Shown here piece after piece: positions 55,906 to 64,000 of a DNA stretch of 64,000 bases. Within the stretch, counting starts at the first letter, position 1. Every line of letters begins with the position of its first letter. A program made the position numbers and the translations under genes. The notes below the pieces were generated by a model. That model searched no databases, was not told the origin of the DNA, and saw only the letters and a program-made list of their open reading frames with translations. Source of the DNA: JAAUTG01 sp964458705 (GTDB lineage Bacteria; Bacteroidota; Bacteroidia; Chitinophagales; Saprospiraceae); assembly GCA_964458705.1 (NCBI GenBank), contig CAYWKD010000006.1, positions 1 through 64,000 of the forward strand. The letters are read 5' to 3'.

Positions 55906-56784
55906 TCAAAAGTTCACATACTCAGCAGGATCAACCGCTTGCCCATTGTGCCAAAGTTCAAAGTGAAGATGAGGTCCATCAGTTTGAGTGCCTGTATTTC
56001 CAATAACTGCTACAGCTTCTCCCGCCTTTACGAAGCTCCCTTCTTCTTTCAAGAGTTTCGAGTTGTGCTTGTAAACAGAAATGGTATTATTGGCATGTTG
56101 AATGGCAATTACGTTGCCTGTTTCTATTGCAAATTCCGTGAATATTACGTATCCGTCTAGCACGGCTTTTACAGGAGTATTTTTAGGTGCAATGAGGTCT
56201 ATTCCTAAATGAGACTCACCAGGAATAAAAGGTTTGAATATATCGCCCTCAACTGGAGTGATAAAATGTAAGTGGGCAAGGGGTTTACTGTTTGTTAGGC
56301 TAGTTCTACTAGCATCTTGAGCAAGCCTACCTATGTCATCCATCTGAACTTCTTTTCTCAAGGCCATTTCTGCTTCATTAGCGGTTATTTGTAAGACCGA
56401 ATCAGGAAATTCTTCTTCTTCTTCATCGTTGCTATTCTCCTCTATTTCTACATTTCCAGTTAGCACTTTATAAAAGTTTTCAGTGTAGTTTCGCTGTGCA
56501 ATGATTTGAGTCTCTAGCGTGTCAACATATCTAGCAAGTTCCATTACTTTTTCTTGATCTACGCCGCCGCCGCCATATCCTGGTATGTATTGCTTTAAAG
56601 GCGTATAAGTAATGAGCATCCACATCAATATACCAACTAGCACTATAAGTGTGCTCAGCAAAATATACACATTAAGTAGGGACAACCGATAAGAACCTAC
56701 CTCTTCAAAGGTTTCATTATTCATGATTACCAATCGGTAAGTATGCTTTAGCCTTTCCCACAGTGTTTTTTCTTGATGTTCCAT
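55906..56784 (-). CDS. membrane-anchored M23 (LytM-type) peptidase
   Basis: The ATG at 56784 (MEHQEKTLWERLKH) gives 292 residues. One membrane segment at about 37-60, a helical linker with acidic E/D runs (about 110-135), then an M23 domain with H-L-G-I-D-L, Y-K-H and HLHFELW, so the zinc ligands (H, D, H) and catalytic His are complete. It cleaves peptidoglycan crosslinks or acts as a scaffold at the inner membrane. It converges with the NTF2-like gene at a 15-base gap. Start chosen by the typical MEHQEK-type opening and the absence of support for longer forms. Confidence 0.9.
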   Translation of the reverse strand: MEHQEKTLWERLKHTYRLVIMNNETFEEVGSYRLSLLNVYILLSTLIVLVGILMWMLITYTPLKQYIPGYGGGGVDQEKVMELARYVDTLETQIIAQRNYTENFYKVLTGNVEIEENSNDEEEEEFPDSVLQITANEAEMALRKEVQMDDIGRLAQDASRTSLTNSKPLAHLHFITPVEGDIFKPFIPGESHLGIDLIAPKNTPVKAVLDGYVIFTEFAIETGNVIAIQHANNTISVYKHNSKLLKEEGSFVKAGEAVAVIGNTGTQTDGPHLHFELWHNGQAVDPAEYVNF

Positions 56785-56914
56785 AAAATAGTTGATTCTT
56801 TCAGCACTGATGTTAATCAAGCGTTCTACAAAGATACGTACTTAGAGCCTATTATGCACAATATTGTTTGTCGTCATAATTTAAACTGACGTTTGATAGT
56901 GTTTTAGTATAAAC

Positions 56915-57277
56915 TCAGGCTACGTCTTCTTGTTGCTCTGTCCAAGGAGGAGAAACAATACACAGAAAATTAAGCGGTGTCCGACCTGTATTTTTGATCC
57001 ATTGAATTTCTCCTTTAGGAATTAAGAGAACGCTACCAACTTTCACATCAATGACTCTATCAGCTATAAAAGCAGTGCCAATACCACTTAGAATAAAATA
57101 GACTTCAGTGCTATCTTTTAAGGTATGTGGAAGAGAAGATTCACCAACTCCGACGGTTGCATGAGCAAGACTATAATTCAAGTCTATATCTTCGTTTTTA
57201 GGATGCAACACTTCTTTTATTTGTGTTAAGTCGCCTGCCATAAAGGAAGGAATATCTTGTAAATTCTTGATAATCAT
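56915..57277 (-). CDS. small cupin-domain protein
   Basis: The 120-residue protein is a single cupin barrel with SLPHTLKDSTEVYFILSGIGTAFI (motif 1; H-x(n)-E) and VLLIPKGEIQWIKN (motif 2, with Gln in the place of the usual His). Such proteins bind a metal and small molecules or isomerise sugars. Its role is unknown. It lies just downstream of the M43 protease gene on the same strand with a 12-base gap, suggesting cotranscription. Confidence 0.82.
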   Translation of the reverse strand: MIIKNLQDIPSFMAGDLTQIKEVLHPKNEDIDLNYSLAHATVGVGESSLPHTLKDSTEVYFILSGIGTAFIADRVIDVKVGSVLLIPKGEIQWIKNTGRTPLNFLCIVSPPWTEQQEDVA

Positions 57278-57289
57278 TGATTTGATTTT

Positions 57290-58528
57290 TTATTGAATTA
57301 ATAACGGCCTAACAATAGTTCTATGTTGAGTGGTAATCACTACTTGATAATGACCCGAAGGCAAATGAGCCACTCCAACAACTGTATTTTTGGGGGACAT
57401 AAGATGATGACAAGTTTGTCCGAGACTATTGATGATGTGAATACTTTGAATAGGCATTTCAGTAGAAATAGAAAACTGATCTTGAGCGGGATTGGGGTAC
57501 AATTTCAGTTCCATAGCTTGCTGTGCGTTTGTTGTAGTAATATTCTCGCAAACCATTGTATTAACAAGTCTAGGTCTTACTGCAAACAGTGTTGCTAGCA
57601 TTCGCTCTTTTTGACCTAAAGTAAACAGGCTCATGCAGGCATCATCGGTGTAGTTCATGAAATTCATATACATATCTGATGATCGGCAGCTTGATTTTGG
57701 CGATGATGGGCACTGGCTATTATAGGTGTCGCTTTGCTTAGGTGTATCCAAAATACCATCATCTTCACTGCAATTATCATTGTCAAGTCCTTCTCCCCAG
57801 AGATGTTTTAGTCCTAAATAGTGCCCCATTTCATGAGTAGTTGTTCTACCCAAGTTATATGGATGATTCTGCTCTGCCGATCCACCCCTACCAAATGCAC
57901 GATAGTCAATCACTAGCCCTTGTACTTCATTAAAATCACCAGGGCGAGTAGAAATTCCTAATATGCCATCGGTGCGCCTGCCCACCCATATATTGACGTA
58001 GCGATCTGTATCCCAATCATCTGCACCACCTCTTGTCCCATATTTAATGAGGTTTTGGTTATTGGCAATACCTATTAAGTTGGTAAAAGTTCTCGTAATG
58101 CCATTAGTTGCCCTACCTCTAGGATCAATTTTGGCAAGGCAAAACTCCAGTTCCACATCTGCAACGAATGCTCTAAATTCTTCATCTACCGAGGCTACTT
58201 CCACATTTAAGGCTCGAAAATCTTGGTTCAATGTCTCTATTTGTGATTCGATTTGTGCATCGCTGATGTTCTCTTCTGCTTCGTTCCAAACTACATGTAC
58301 GACTACAGGAATCGTAATGACATTTCTAGAGGAGATGCTGCGTTCGTTTATCCATTGTTGTATTTTTGCTTCAACAGTTGCCTTATGAATTCTGGCTATT
58401 GCATATTGAGCTTCATATTCTAGCGCCCATTCATCTGTGCCACAGCGTTGAAACTGAGCAGTTGTAGGCATCCAAATTAAACTGATGAGAAAGGACAACC
58501 CTACAATTCTAAAAACTGTTGGAAACAT
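57290..58528 (-). CDS. secreted M43 (pappalysin-like) metalloprotease with type IX sorting domain
   Basis: The 412-residue precursor has a signal peptide (1-24), an N-terminal propeptide-like region, and an M43B metalloprotease domain with TTHEMGHYLGLKHLWG (HExxHxxGxxH zinc site) and the Met-turn FMNYTDDACM. The C-terminal ~70 residues (KLYPNPAQDQFSIS onward) form a type A sorting domain, so it should be exported by the type IX system and processed by PorU. It probably degrades extracellular protein. Confidence 0.92.
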   Translation of the reverse strand: MFPTVFRIVGLSFLISLIWMPTTAQFQRCGTDEWALEYEAQYAIARIHKATVEAKIQQWINERSISSRNVITIPVVVHVVWNEAEENISDAQIESQIETLNQDFRALNVEVASVDEEFRAFVADVELEFCLAKIDPRGRATNGITRTFTNLIGIANNQNLIKYGTRGGADDWDTDRYVNIWVGRRTDGILGISTRPGDFNEVQGLVIDYRAFGRGGSAEQNHPYNLGRTTTHEMGHYLGLKHLWGEGLDNDNCSEDDGILDTPKQSDTYNSQCPSSPKSSCRSSDMYMNFMNYTDDACMSLFTLGQKERMLATLFAVRPRLVNTMVCENITTTNAQQAMELKLYPNPAQDQFSISTEMPIQSIHIINSLGQTCHHLMSPKNTVVGVAHLPSGHYQVVITTQHRTIVRPLLIQ

Positions 58529-58623
58529 AACTTTTTAATTATTTCTAATTATCTTAATTTTTGACTACAAAATAGATTGTTTAATTCAAGCGTCTTAACC
58601 ACTTCACCACAAAGCAACATAAT

Positions 58624-59211
58624 TTGAACTTTTTAGCCCACTTATATCTCACACCGAATGATGAAGCCTTGCTGCTCGGCAATTATCTTGCGGACTTTTT
58701 AAAGAAGCAGCATCTATCTCAACTACCCAATCAGGTAGTAAAGGGAATAATGCTACACAGAAAAATTGATTCCTTTACTGATCGCCATCCATTAATGCTT
58801 AAAGGTGCGAGGCGATTATATAGTAAACATCACAAATACGCTCTTGCATTAATGGATGTTTATTATGACTTCTTTTTAGCTCAAAATTGGGAAGACTACT
58901 CAAAAATAACTCTTCCAGATTTTACGCAAAACGTATATGTAAGTTTAGAAAAACAGTTGACAATCATACCTACTCCTTTCGATAAGCGAACTCAGCACAT
59001 GATTCAACAGGATTGGTTGATGAGTTATACTACTTTAGAAGGTCTAGCAGATACGTTTGAAAGAATGAAACACCGAGTCAGTAAACCTGAGTGGTTAGAC
59101 GGAGCAACAGAAAGTCTGGAAGCAAATTATGAAGCGTTGAATGAAGAATTTACATTATTTTTTCCCGACATAATAACAATGGTAAAACAGCTAAACCTAG
59201 ATCAATTATGA
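58624..59211 (+). CDS. ACP phosphodiesterase (AcpH/DUF479 family)
   Basis: The start is TTG at 58624, giving the family opening MNFLAHLYLTPN; no ATG stands nearby, so this is an unusual but supported start. The 195-residue protein has GNYLADFLKK, the conserved H-R-K-I-D-S-F-T-D metal motif and helices typical of the family, which hydrolyses the phosphopantetheine from acyl-carrier protein. It overlaps the GSCFA gene by four bases, a translational coupling arrangement. Confidence 0.9.
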   Translation: MNFLAHLYLTPNDEALLLGNYLADFLKKQHLSQLPNQVVKGIMLHRKIDSFTDRHPLMLKGARRLYSKHHKYALALMDVYYDFFLAQNWEDYSKITLPDFTQNVYVSLEKQLTIIPTPFDKRTQHMIQQDWLMSYTTLEGLADTFERMKHRVSKPEWLDGATESLEANYEALNEEFTLFFPDIITMVKQLNLDQL

Positions 59212-60209
59212 TGCCCTTCACTACGCCTGTACCTTTACAAACGATGCCGTTTTCTATCCAACATCAAGACCAAATATTAGCAATCGGCTCTTGTTTTGCT
59301 CAAAATATTGGCATACAACTACAATATTATAAGTTCAACTCGCTGTTGAACCCATTTGGCATACTTTATAATCCCGCTTCCATTTACACTTGTCTATCTT
59401 CGCTGTTGAGTGATTATGAATTCTCAGATCAAGATATTTTCCAACATCAAGGCATCTGGAGCAGCTATTTTCATCACAGTTCTTTTTCTAGTTTGCATCA
59501 AAAAGAGATGCTAAGACAACTTAACCAATCAGCAAAAAAGGCACAGCAGTTTTTGAGAACAAGCAATCGCCTAATTGTAACTTTGGGTACAGCTTATGCT
59601 TATCATCATGAAGCATGGAACGGCATTGTAGCAAATTGCCATAAATTACCACAAAGCACCTTTATCAAAAAGCGACTGACTGTATCAGAGATTGTCGCTT
59701 TGTTTGCTCCTCTATTTCAACAGTTGAAACAGGCGCAAGTGAATTTAGAAATTCTACTTACTGTGAGTCCTATTCGACATATCAAGGATGGCATTATTGA
59801 AAACCAACGCAGCAAAGCAGTCTTGCTGCTAGCAACAGAGCAACTCACGCAGCAGCTTGACTTTGTTCATTATTTTCCTGCCTATGAATACATGATGGAT
59901 GAGTTAAGAGATTATCGCTTTTATGCCAAAGATTTAGTACATCCTTCTGAAATGGCGATTGAGTTTATATGGGAGAAATTTCAAGATACCTTTTTTGATG
60001 ACACTACTCGACAGTTAAATTTGCGTATTCGAAAAATAAAGCAGGCAGCAGCCCATTGTCCTCTCCAGCCTAATTCGACTGAGCATCAGCAGTTTGTTGT
60101 TAAACAATTAGAAGCAATTGCCGCTCTTGAACAATCATACGATTTTCTCGATTTCTCTGTTGATAAAAATCAATTCAGCAAGCAACTTTTTCAATTACAA
60201 AAAAACTAA
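59208..60209 (+). CDS. GSCFA-domain protein (SGNH-like)
   Basis: The 333-residue protein has the G-S-C-F-A motif in IGSCFAQNIG (about residue 24-28) and the long following alpha/beta domain, with YAKDLVHPSEMAIEFIWEKF carrying the conserved D-x-x-H. GSCFA proteins are related to SGNH hydrolases and are largely limited to Bacteroidota and Proteobacteria. The substrate is unknown. It is coupled to the ACP phosphodiesterase by the ATGA overlap. Confidence 0.9.
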   Translation: MMPFTTPVPLQTMPFSIQHQDQILAIGSCFAQNIGIQLQYYKFNSLLNPFGILYNPASIYTCLSSLLSDYEFSDQDIFQHQGIWSSYFHHSSFSSLHQKEMLRQLNQSAKKAQQFLRTSNRLIVTLGTAYAYHHEAWNGIVANCHKLPQSTFIKKRLTVSEIVALFAPLFQQLKQAQVNLEILLTVSPIRHIKDGIIENQRSKAVLLLATEQLTQQLDFVHYFPAYEYMMDELRDYRFYAKDLVHPSEMAIEFIWEKFQDTFFDDTTRQLNLRIRKIKQAAAHCPLQPNSTEHQQFVVKQLEAIAALEQSYDFLDFSVDKNQFSKQLFQLQKN

Positions 60210-60279
60210 ATTCAAGTCTAAAACTAAAAAAGTGTTACTTTGAGCATAAAACTCGGCAGTAGCGTAAACTGATCCAAAT

Positions 60280-61530
60280 ATGACCTTAGTTGTACTTATT
60301 TTTATTTTTCTGGTTTTCTCAGCCTTGTTTTCAGGTTCAGAAATTGCTTTTGTATCCGCAAGTAAGTTGCAAGTAGAATTAAGAAAAAATAAAGGTGGTC
60401 GGCGCGGGAAATTATTAGCTAAATTTTTTGATGCACCTGCAGACTTTCTGAGCACTATGTTAGTGGGCAATAATATAGCACTAGTAGTTTTTTCTATTTT
60501 AACTACTCAACTGCTTGAGTCTTTTTGGATAATTGAAAATAGCTTTCTACAACTGTTTGCTTACACAGTAATAACAACAATTATCATACTAATTTTTGGA
60601 GAATTTCTCCCCAAGACACTGTTTCGCTTGTACGCTGATCAAATACTGTTTTCTTTAGCTTATCTACTAACGGGGCTACGATTTTTACTGGGCATACCCG
60701 CATGGATTATGGTACAACTTTCCAATTTACTGATTCGCATTTTCGTCAAAAACCCCATGGAGGAAGTTGCAAAAGTCTTTACTCGGCTAGACTTAGAAAC
60801 ATTCGTTAAAAACACTACCAATAGAATTGATGAAGAAATTGACAAAAACCTTTTTGAAAAGGCACTCTATCTGAGAGATATAAATCTCAAACAAACGATG
60901 ATTCCTAGAACTGAAATCAAATATATTGATGTTAACGAGGACATAGAAGCATTGAAAACACTGATTTTAGAAACGCAACTTTCAAGAATTGTGATTGTAA
61001 AAAATAATGACATCAATGAAGTGCTTGGATATGTGCATCACCAACAATTGCTAGATTCTCCTAGTTCTATCAGCTCACTGGTATTAGATATTCCAATCGT
61101 GCCAGAGACAATGGAAGCCCATGAAATGATGAATATTTTCATTAAAGAAAGTACAAATATTGCTTGCGTAGTAGATGAATTTGGTGGAACGGCAGGAATT
61201 GTTACCCTTGAGGATATTCTGGAAGAGCTATTTGGAGAAATCGAAGATGAGCACGATGACCTAGACTCTCATGTTGAAGAGCAACTCTCAGAGATAGAGT
61301 TCTTATTTTCAGGAAGATTAGAGATTGATTATTTGAATGAAAAATATCCTCAGTTAAACCTTCCAGAGGGCGACTATCACACGTTGTCGGGTTATATTGT
61401 GATGACTAGAGAGGAAATTCCCGAAGACAAAGAAGCCTTTGAATTGGGCAATCATCGCTTTGTGCTAGAGCTAGTGAGTAATACTAAAATTGAAACGGTG
61501 CGCGTCTTTCTACTTGAAGAGGAGCAATAA
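60280..61530 (+). CDS. CNNM/CorC-type transporter-like membrane protein (DUF21-CBS-CorC_HlyC)
   Basis: The 416-residue protein has a DUF21 domain with four membrane segments (about 1-180; MTLVVLIFIFLVFSALFSGSEIAFVS), two CBS domains (about 205-330; TMIPRTEIKYID and CVVDEFGGTAGIVTLEDILEELFGEI) and the C-terminal CorC_HlyC domain. Members export or regulate magnesium/cobalt and are often called hemolysin-family proteins. Full length for the family. Confidence 0.92.
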   Translation: MTLVVLIFIFLVFSALFSGSEIAFVSASKLQVELRKNKGGRRGKLLAKFFDAPADFLSTMLVGNNIALVVFSILTTQLLESFWIIENSFLQLFAYTVITTIIILIFGEFLPKTLFRLYADQILFSLAYLLTGLRFLLGIPAWIMVQLSNLLIRIFVKNPMEEVAKVFTRLDLETFVKNTTNRIDEEIDKNLFEKALYLRDINLKQTMIPRTEIKYIDVNEDIEALKTLILETQLSRIVIVKNNDINEVLGYVHHQQLLDSPSSISSLVLDIPIVPETMEAHEMMNIFIKESTNIACVVDEFGGTAGIVTLEDILEELFGEIEDEHDDLDSHVEEQLSEIEFLFSGRLEIDYLNEKYPQLNLPEGDYHTLSGYIVMTREEIPEDKEAFELGNHRFVLELVSNTKIETVRVFLLEEEQ

Positions 61531-61611
61531 AAGACCTGTTTATTTCTAATAATATTTTTTTATCCACTGCTAAACAAACATTGTATTTAGACATTTTACT
61601 TCATATAATTG

Positions 61612-61845
61612 ATGACTAGAAACTCAAAATTGATTCAAATGAAATTTTCCTATAAAAATGTAGTGATGACTGGCACTATACTATCTATGTTGACCGTGCT
61701 GGGCTTAATCATCATACCTACTCAATCTGCTATTTTTATTTTAGTTGCGGTGTTACCAATCATCACTATATTGGTTACTTTTGGCGTTTTACGCTCCGAG
61801 CAAGAACCCTCAGATCACTCAGAGGGAGACTGGTATGAGAATTAG
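61612..61845 (+). CDS. small two-segment membrane protein
   Basis: The ATG at 61612 begins a 77-residue protein with two membrane segments (about 17-35 and 40-60) and an acidic C-terminus (EPSDHSEGDWYEN). It lies 81 bases after the CNNM-like gene on the same strand, so it could be cotranscribed. No family is recognised. Confidence 0.55.
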   Translation: MTRNSKLIQMKFSYKNVVMTGTILSMLTVLGLIIIPTQSAIFILVAVLPIITILVTFGVLRSEQEPSDHSEGDWYEN

Positions 61846-61904
61846 AAAAAATAGTGCTTAGAAAATTATAAAAAAGCACTTATATAGCTTCACCATTACA
61901 TTAC

Positions 61905-63638
61905 TCACTCTACGTCTTGCTGTATAGCTTGCTCTGTGCGAGCCTTGATCAACTCATGTCTTTTGCCCTCAAAATCATCAATGGCATCACTGACGTGCAT
62001 AAAGTGATTTTGTGAGCCAATAAGTTCCATCAAGCCAGTTTTATATAAAATATCTCGAACCGGGCCGATGGCATCGGCAAAGCAAAAGCGAATGCTTCGA
62101 GTATGTAGTAAGTCAATTATATCTTTCAAGATATGCACCCCACTTGAGTCGATATCTGTAATAGAAGAAGCATCAATAATAAGACATTGCAACTTGGGAC
62201 TATGTTGGTCTACTAGCTGTTCAATTTGTGCTCTGAAATATTCGGCATTGCCAAAATAAAGTTGTGAATCAAACCTAAAAATTAGTGCATTAGAAGGAGA
62301 ACTAGCATTGGGAAATCGCTCTATATTTCTGAAATAATTAGACCCAGGTAGTTTGCCTAGCACTGCAAAGTTAGGCTTGGAATTTTGGTAGATAATTTGA
62401 GCCACAGAAAGTATAACTCCCGCCAGCACACCTTGTTGAATACCAACAGCGAGTGTGATAATAAAAGTTACGAGCAATGTCAAGAAATCTTTTCTATCAT
62501 TTTGCCATAAATATTTAGCTTCTCTCAAGTCGATCAATCCTCCCACTGCCATCACAATGATAGCAGCAAGAGTAGCTTTAGGCAAATAGAAAAATAATGG
62601 TGTCAAGAAAAGTAAAATAATGGCAATCAAAATAGCAGAAAAAATAGATGAAATACCTGTTTTAGCACCAGCCTCATCATTTATAGCAGAACGTGTGAAA
62701 CTCCCCGTTGTGGGAAAGGACTGGAAAAATGCTCCACCAACTTTACTAATACCTAATGCAATCAGCTCTTGATCAGGAATAACTCGATAGCTCTTGTGTT
62801 TAGATGCAATAGTCTTAGCAATAGCCATAGACTCAATAAAGCTGATTAGACTAATGGCAAAAGCAACGGGCAGCAAGTCAATGAATGTCTGCATGGAAAA
62901 TTTAGGAATCATAAAGGCTGGCAAACCGGCTGGTACTTCTCCTGCTGTGGCAACTCCTTGAAGGTCTAGTCGAAAGCCCCAAACCAGTAAGGTAGAAATA
63001 ACGACTACGATGAGTGCGTGTGGCAGTTTTTTATGAATGCGCTTGGTAATCATCATGAGTAAAATGCCACCCACTCCAATAATGAAAGTTAACCAATTTG
63101 TATTTTGTACCTGCTCCACTGCTTGTAATAAAATGTAGTGTACTTTATTACTTCTTATCAAATCGAGACCTAGCAAATTTCCGAGTTGAGAAATAGCAAT
63201 AATAAATGCAGCAGCAGAGGTGAAACCTGTTGTAACAGGATGTGAAAGGAAGTTAACCAAAAATCCTAAGCGAAAGACACCCAATAATATTTGAATAATA
63301 CCAGCAATCAAAGCAGCAATAACAGCAAGTGCTATAAACTCTGATGACCCAACCGCAGCAAATTGACCAATTCCTGCCATCACTAGCAATGACATCAGAG
63401 CAGTTGGACCTACTGACAGTTGTCGGGATGTTCCGAAAAAAGCATAAATCAATAATGGTACAATTCCCGCATATAAGCCATAAATTGGAGGCAGACCTGC
63501 CAACAACGCATAAGCCATTCCTTGTGGAATCAGCATAATTGCAACCGTTAAGCCTGCTAATAGGTCGCTTTTGAAGTCGCTTTTTTTATACTGAGCCAGC
63601 CACTCCAGAAATGGAAAAAAGTCTTTCGCCCTAGACAT
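61905..63638 (-). CDS. SulP-family anion transporter with STAS domain
   Basis: The 577-residue protein has about 12-14 membrane segments (residues 20-440) with the SulP signature PQGMAYALLAGLPPIYGLYAG and a cytosolic STAS domain (about 455-560) with IIDASSITDIDSSGVHILKDI. SulP proteins move sulfate, bicarbonate or other anions. Sequence does not define the substrate. It follows a second SulP-like gene on the same strand (63678-64000) after 39 bases, forming a tandem pair. Confidence 0.92.
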   Translation of the reverse strand: MSRAKDFFPFLEWLAQYKKSDFKSDLLAGLTVAIMLIPQGMAYALLAGLPPIYGLYAGIVPLLIYAFFGTSRQLSVGPTALMSLLVMAGIGQFAAVGSSEFIALAVIAALIAGIIQILLGVFRLGFLVNFLSHPVTTGFTSAAAFIIAISQLGNLLGLDLIRSNKVHYILLQAVEQVQNTNWLTFIIGVGGILLMMITKRIHKKLPHALIVVVISTLLVWGFRLDLQGVATAGEVPAGLPAFMIPKFSMQTFIDLLPVAFAISLISFIESMAIAKTIASKHKSYRVIPDQELIALGISKVGGAFFQSFPTTGSFTRSAINDEAGAKTGISSIFSAILIAIILLFLTPLFFYLPKATLAAIIVMAVGGLIDLREAKYLWQNDRKDFLTLLVTFIITLAVGIQQGVLAGVILSVAQIIYQNSKPNFAVLGKLPGSNYFRNIERFPNASSPSNALIFRFDSQLYFGNAEYFRAQIEQLVDQHSPKLQCLIIDASSITDIDSSGVHILKDIIDLLHTRSIRFCFADAIGPVRDILYKTGLMELIGSQNHFMHVSDAIDDFEGKRHELIKARTEQAIQQDVE

Positions 63639-63677
63639 ATTTAGCTGTATTATATATTTAAAGTTTAAAAAACGTAT

Positions 63678-64000
63678 TTACTTTTCCAAATTATTCTGGA
63701 TAGCGTACTTTTTAAATGACTTATATTCTTGTTGATCGAAAAAGTCCACAGCGTGCTGAGTACGCAAAAAGAAGTGATCTTTTCCTAGTTTATCAAATAT
63801 ATGAGTGCGCTTGAAAGCATCACGAACTTTTCCTTTGACACTAGCCATGAAAATTTCAATTCCTCTGCTCTCGCAATCCTCAATAATATCTTTTAGCGCA
63901 TGAATACCGCTACTATCAATACTATTGATGCTATTAGCATCCAAAATAATAGCTTTTAACTCCTCCCCTTTTTTGTCTATCAACTTTTGTAGGCGTTGCT
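63678..64000 (-). CDS. C-terminal STAS part of a second SulP-like protein (cut by window edge)
   Basis: The frame is open to the window end, so only the last 107 residues or so are visible. It aligns with the STAS domain of the downstream SulP protein: AIILDANSINSIDSSGIHALKDIIED with the same D-S-S-G and helix pattern, then KGKVRDAFKRTHIFDKLGKDHFF. Membrane segments are outside the window, so a full SulP transporter is inferred; a stand-alone STAS protein cannot be excluded. Confidence 0.75.
   Translation of the reverse strand, partial: QRLQKLIDKKGEELKAIILDANSINSIDSSGIHALKDIIEDCESRGIEIFMASVKGKVRDAFKRTHIFDKLGKDHFFLRTQHAVDFFDQQEYKSFKKYAIQNNLEK

Noticed and set aside
1..64000. CRISPR arrays, tRNA or rRNA genes, insertion sequences, prophage
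   Set aside because: No regularly spaced repeats, cloverleaf-like segments in the gaps, transposase or phage genes were seen.

Overview
The window is a 64 kb piece of a chromosome from a member of the Bacteroidota. The strongest markers are the type IX secretion pair porU/porV, two proteins ending in type IX-style C-terminal sorting domains, several families largely restricted to this phylum (DUF4294, GSCFA, DUF4174), lipoproteins, and promoters of the TAnnTTTG type instead of sigma-70 boxes. The fused double D-Ala-D-Ala ligase, katG and the general gene set suggest a Saprospira/Lewinella-like lineage, but that placement is inference. The sequence is AT-rich, Shine-Dalgarno sites are mostly absent, and nearly all genes are housekeeping or ordinary accessory genes. 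I see no prophage, insertion sequence, CRISPR array, tRNA or rRNA.

Layout. 0-10.7 kb: a secreted GH3/serine hydrolase fusion, a DUF255 thioredoxin-like lipoprotein, a SWIM zinc-finger protein, a sugar N-acetyltransferase, a MerR regulator with a CarH-like body and a YceI lipoprotein. 10.7-20.4 kb (minus strand): porV and porU, a large multidomain lipoprotein (glucose-dehydrogenase-like propeller, cytochrome c, chitobiase-like and PA14 domains) and an amidohydrolase. 20.6-28.5 kb: a TPR protein, a possible small RNA, dapD divergent from an Lrp/AsnC regulator, and a minus-strand cell-wall/translation group of rimM, a double ddl and a PASTA membrane protein. 27.6-31 kb: oxyR divergent from katG. 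31-39.7 kb (plus strand): gcvP, mutL, two rhomboid proteases, an EEP-family nuclease/phosphatase-like protein and a ferredoxin with a clear promoter. 39.7-43.5 kb: DUF4174 and DUF58 proteins, then a small accessory island holding a decayed methylmalonyl-CoA epimerase and a probable MazF-like toxin-antitoxin pair, then a peroxiredoxin-like protein. 43.6-52.8 kb: mdh, a PH-domain protein, Maf, a VWA protein, a methyltransferase, a BASS transporter, rsmG, DUF4294, yaaA and lpd. 52.9-55.3 kb (minus strand): thiC and thiS behind a well-formed TPP riboswitch. 55.4-64 kb: an NTF2-like protein, an M23 peptidase, a cupin, an M43 metalloprotease with a sorting domain, acpH-GSCFA, a CNNM/CorC-type protein, and two tandem SulP/STAS proteins, the second cut by the window edge.

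How the genes work together. Peroxide defence is represented by oxyR-katG, yaaA and the peroxiredoxin-like protein. Cell-wall synthesis and remodelling are represented by dapD, double ddl, the PASTA protein, the M23 peptidase and the GH3 hydrolase. PorU/PorV would process and attach cargo such as the M43 protease. Thiamine pyrimidine synthesis is under riboswitch control. The points most worth a second look are the two-headed ligase with differently altered active sites, the toxin-antitoxin/pseudogene island, the CarH-like regulator that lost its B12-ligand histidines, and the unannotated 110-nt transcript candidate before dapD.
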